64,000 bases of DNA, taken from Rhodeus uyekii (taxonomy: Eukaryota > Chordata > Actinopteri > Cypriniformes > Acheilognathidae). The DNA lies in assembly GCA_037043235.1 (NCBI GenBank), contig JAWRVZ010000039.1:2497001-2561000 (forward strand). The letters run 5' to 3'. This document shows, in pieces, positions 52,437 through 64,000 of the stretch. Each line of letters begins with the position of its first letter. Positions within the stretch are counted from its first letter, which is position 1. The translations under genes were made by a program, and so were the position numbers. Below the pieces are notes generated by a model. The model did no database searches. It was not told the origin of the DNA and saw only the letters and a program-made list of their open reading frames with translations.

Positions 52437-52883
52437 CGTATAAATATAATATTGTCATTATTTAGCTTTAGTATCATTATTTTATTTATTTACTTAACTT
52501 TTAAATTGTATTTTAACTTGTTATTATTTTATTTTAATTCTTTTTCATAGACTTTACCAAATATTCCATGTTCACGTTCCATAAGTTCCATTTTCTATGT
52601 TGTCTTAATGCTTTGGCAATACAAAATGTATTTGTTTGTCATGCCAATAAAGCTTTCCAAATTGAATTGAATTCCGAGAGAGAGAGAAAGAGAGAGAGAG
52701 AGAAATAATTATTTATTTTTAATTGTATAGTTTTTAAGCTAAAACTATAGTTTACACACTATACTATAATGAATTATGTTTATAACTTTACTGTGCCATT
52801 ATAAAGTCATATTCTCCGACAGTTTGAGAAAAAAATTACATACCTGTGAGTCCAAAAATGAAAAATATGTAACCAATCCCCAT
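46084..52883 (-). CDS. Unnamed type I membrane protein: mucin-like region, ZP-C domain, TM anchor (1292 aa)
   Basis: I do not recognise a named gene. Exons in order are 52883-52844, 51695-48521, 48168-47935, 46958-46802, 46459-46333 (or from 46462) and 46229-46084, with phases summing to 3879 nt. Residues 1-20 form a signal peptide (MGIGYIFFIFGLTVSA). Residues 14-1072 come from one 3175-nt exon and are Ser/Thr/Asn-rich, with many N-glycosylation sequons and almost no Cys. Residues 1073-1215 form a ZP-C module with CCLSPT, TTCC, LHCELSVC and a final C-x-x-C-like pair. Then come a furin-like RRNAR (about 1206-1210) and the hydrophobic patch RISFGPVL. A TM helix spans 1250-1272, with a 20-residue Cys-rich tail. 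No ZP-N module is evident. The ZP-C resembles that of betaglycan/TGFBR3L-like receptors, so a ligand- or matrix-binding surface protein is likely. Confidence 0.85.
48427..48452. repeat. (ATCC)n microsatellite
   Basis: About six ATCC units lie in the intron between the mucin exon and the first ZP-C exon. Confidence 0.85.
48521..51695 (-). CDS. Giant mucin-like exon of the ZP-domain gene
   Basis: The exon is 3175 nt, without a stop in frame, between acceptor TTTTCAG and donor GG|GTAATG. The product is low in cysteine (one in KTSDLCTKE), rich in Ser, Thr, Asn, Lys and His, and carries about twenty N-x-S/T sites (for example VNATTT, MNASH, SNGTTF). It shows no tandem repeat period by eye, unlike classical mucins. 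It is predicted to be an extended, glycosylated, disordered stalk. Confidence 0.88.
52250..52440. repeat. Compound (CA)n-(TA)n-(GA)n microsatellite
   Basis: A short CA run is followed by two long TA runs (about 52351-52386 and 52397-52422) and a GA run to 52436. All lie in the first intron of the ZP-domain gene. Confidence 0.9.
52500..52705 (+). repeat. LINE-like 3' tail and (GA)n run
   Basis: TTTGTTTGTCATGCCAATAA followed by AGCTT and AATTGAATTGAATT is a familiar 3' end of fish L2/CR1-type LINEs, here without any coding remnant. A GA repeat follows at 52676-52703. The family is from memory. Confidence 0.55.
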
Positions 52884-54371
52884 ACTTAATCTTCACTCTT
52901 GGTTTCTTTTAAGCTACACATCCAGAACATCTTAATGAAACTATATTGAGATGCACTACATAGGATTGTGTCCCAACAGAGCTCACACCACACTCTTTGA
53001 AGGATCCTACTGTGAGATTTACCTTCCTCTCTTGTCATTTATAAGTAGATTAGATTACTGACACGTGAACAAAAGCAAGCTGAGAAAATGAAACGGATTT
53101 CTGCGTCAGTAGAATCTCTCATCATCCTCATCGTGTTTGACCGAGTATAATTTTTCATCCGCGCATCAGCTTGCGTGAGCAGCTATGATATCAGAGTCAT
53201 CCATTATTAACCAGATTCAGATAAGACTCAAATACAATGTAGAGAATCCAGACCTTTTTCCAGGAGACCTCTATTTAAACATTAAAAATATTTAATGACG
53301 TGTAAATCAGTCAAGATTTTAATAAATACAACAAGGGTTTGTTCACCCCCCAAAAAATCGGTCCTCATTAATTCACCCTTTTGCCATTCCGATCCATAAG
53401 ACTTGTTCATCTTGGAAACACAATTAAAGATATTTTAATGAAATCTGAGAGATTTCTGTCCCTCCACTGTTCATAAAGAGATTGTAAATCTAATCCAGAA
53501 TACTATTGCAATATTATACTGTTATACTTTTAAAAAAATCATTAGTGATGGGCTTGCAAAAAAAGGTTTTGTCTGAAGTCAATTGTCATCAACGTTAGCT
53601 TTTATTGTGTTCTACAGAAGAAAGAAAGTCTTATAGATTTAGAACGATATGAGGAAATGACTACCGTATTTTAATTTACTATAGATAACTTAACAGAACG
53701 ACAAAAAATAGCTTACAGCACATTTAAGGATAATGGTGCACCACCTGAATCTAAATCCAAAATATGCTCTGGGAGTGCTAAGGAGCCATATTGCAGTCTG
53801 TTTGATAAATCCCGTCCCAAACTCTGGATTACACTGTCAGACTCACTCCTGCTAAACCCACTTGAATTGTAACAATTCAACTATTTTCTCATTATGTCAT
53901 CAAATGCTTTCTAAAGCTATCAAGTCTGCAAAGATGAGCAGGCTTTAACCATAATAATCTTCAAATACAGTTTTATTAATCTTTTTATTCAACACATGAA
54001 AGCTATCATTAATCCATTTATCAACAAACAGGGAGCAAAATGTAATCAAGGCAACACACTTCCCAAGTGAGTCATTTGGGATGAAAGGAAATTGAAACGT
54101 TTCGAATATCATCCTCGGGCAACATGTTCTCTACAACAGCAGATAACAGAATCACATGTCAATGTGAATTCTCTCTAATTAAAATGAACACAGGAAACAG
54201 CTGCATAATCAAGATAGGCCTTAAGGCATGACAGTAATTTGTGGCCTCACTTAAGATGAGCATCTTAAGCTGCTAAACAAAGGACAGCGTTTATCTGTAT
54301 GTGTATGTGCGTTCGCAAGCGTGTCCTGAGTGATGGGGTCAATTATTGAGGAACCGAATGTTGGAAGTGGC
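52884..54371. other. Intergenic between ZP-domain gene and ttc12
   Basis: It should contain the promoter and any 5' UTR of the ZP-domain gene on its left and the ttc12 3' UTR on its right. TTTATT near 53970-53990 could give AATAAA for ttc12. No further gene is seen. Confidence 0.4.
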
Positions 54372-62924
<8,553 letters not shown>

Positions 62925-64000
62925 CTGTGAGGGACACCAGATAAGGTCAGTGTTAGTAGGTGTGTACTGAGAGCTATATATCAACACTAAATCACAGTAG
63001 CCAGCCCCAGACACACAATATCCTACTTTCAAGGGCAAAAGAGCGCACAAGGAGAATAAACAAAAGCTCATCAAGAATAAGAGAGCACTGCCTTATCTAC
63101 ACAAAAGCAGTGTTCGTTCTCAGGAAACACTAGAAATCACAAAGAGCCATTCAGGTGCCTCACCTGTATAAAACATTGGGAAAAATTGCTTTCAGTCTTG
63201 GAGAGCTTTCAAGATTATGCTTCACAATGCAAAGGCTCATATTTTACCCGTGTGGGGTACTTCTGACACTTTAAATTGCTTTAAAGAGAGAATTGCAGAG
63301 AATGTTGGAAAGGACTGCAGTATTTAAAAAGGAAGTCAAATTCATTGTTAAAAGTTTGATTTAGCTTGTTGTTGTATAACACAAAAATGTATAATGAACA
63401 TTGAATTTTGTTTCTTGGGCAGATAATCAGCATATTAGAATGATTTCTGAAGGATCATGTGACACTGAAGACAGGAATAATGATGTTGAATATTCTGCTT
63501 TGACATCACAGGAATAAATTACATTTTGAATATATTAAAATAGAGAACATTTTAAATTGTATTTAACTTTTACTGTCTTTTGATCAAACAAAAATCAGCT
63601 TTGATGAGCATAAGAGACTTCTTTCAAAAAAGAAACTATATAATAAAGGTAATTTTAACAGAATTTTTTTGTTTCATAATAATTCGACTATTTTTGAAAA
63701 AAAAAAAGATTTACAAATCTCTTGTTTGTATTGTTTATGTTTATACAGAAGAAATTAAATCAAATAATAATTGAAAAAGTAGCCCTGGTTTCCCTTACAT
63801 ATACGACATGTTATCACATTTTACATTTTACACATGTCACATTTTATGACATGTTATCACATATCACCTCTGTGACTGATCATGTGGATTAGTTTCCTCA
63901 TCATGAACTGCAAATGAACCACAGAGCAGAATCAATGAGACCTCTGCACAATTTTTCTCACTTCTCTCCTCTTCATATCGATCCCTGAGTGCAAAAAAAT
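62925..64000. other. ttc12 intron to window end, with a dispersed repeat
   Basis: The stretch 63432-63660 (GGATCATGTGACACTGAAGA, then ACATCACAGGAATAAATTAC) is a repeat very common in cyprinid genomes, recalled not verified. An exon-like piece on the minus strand after CACTCAG at 63984 does not fit the expected ttc12 protein or phase and is not called. Confidence 0.5.

Noticed and set aside
63902..63984. Possible ttc12 exon on the minus strand (DRYEEERSEKN, after CACTCAG)
   Set aside because: Neither its sequence nor its end phase fits what should precede the exon at 62924-62855, and the candidate donor is poor.

Overview
This window looks like vertebrate nuclear DNA, most probably from a cypriniform (zebrafish/carp-type) fish. 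The evidence is AT-rich sequence with long introns, GT-AG exons, long CA, TA and GATA/GACA microsatellites, many short inverted-repeat DNA transposons, a DIRS-type retrotransposon, and four exon-intron genes that include a recognisable ttc12-ankk1-drd2 block. I saw no bacterial genes, CRISPR array, rRNA or canonical tRNA. All exon models were built by eye from open frames, splice consensus and phase bookkeeping. Family names rest on remembered homologues, not on searches.

Layout. 1-10.75 kb is gene-free. It holds a Tigger/mariner-like element (1007-2293), a small inverted-repeat element (2413-2802) and a decayed DIRS-like gag relic (about 7.15-8.17 kb). 10753-15916 is an apparently complete DIRS retrotransposon with gag-like, RT/RNase H and tyrosine recombinase frames, identical 157-bp inverted terminal repeats and the diagnostic internal complementary region. 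16-21.9 kb holds more repeats and a CpG-rich stretch at 19.4-19.86 kb that may be the drd2 promoter. 21995-29839 (+) is the complete coding region of a D2 dopamine receptor: seven coding exons, 448 aa, including the long-isoform cassette exon. 31-38.8 kb is intergenic, with a LINE relic and a 27-bp minisatellite carrying ETS-like motifs.

The right half is transcribed on the minus strand. ankk1 (38824-43378) has eight coding exons and 734 aa, with a RIP-type kinase domain and 12 ankyrin repeats. Its catalytic-loop Asp is replaced by Asn. Next is a gene I cannot name (46084-52883), with six exons and 1292 aa: a signal peptide, a single 3.2-kb exon encoding a Ser/Thr/Asn-rich mucin-like region, a ZP-C module and a transmembrane anchor. 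The 3' two-thirds of ttc12 (54372-62924, 12 exons, 424 aa of armadillo-like repeats) follows, with its 5' end beyond the window. drd2 and ankk1 are convergent, as in mammals. From memory, mammals have no gene between ankk1 and ttc12, so the mucin-like ZP gene is the most unusual resident and the best candidate for something little described.
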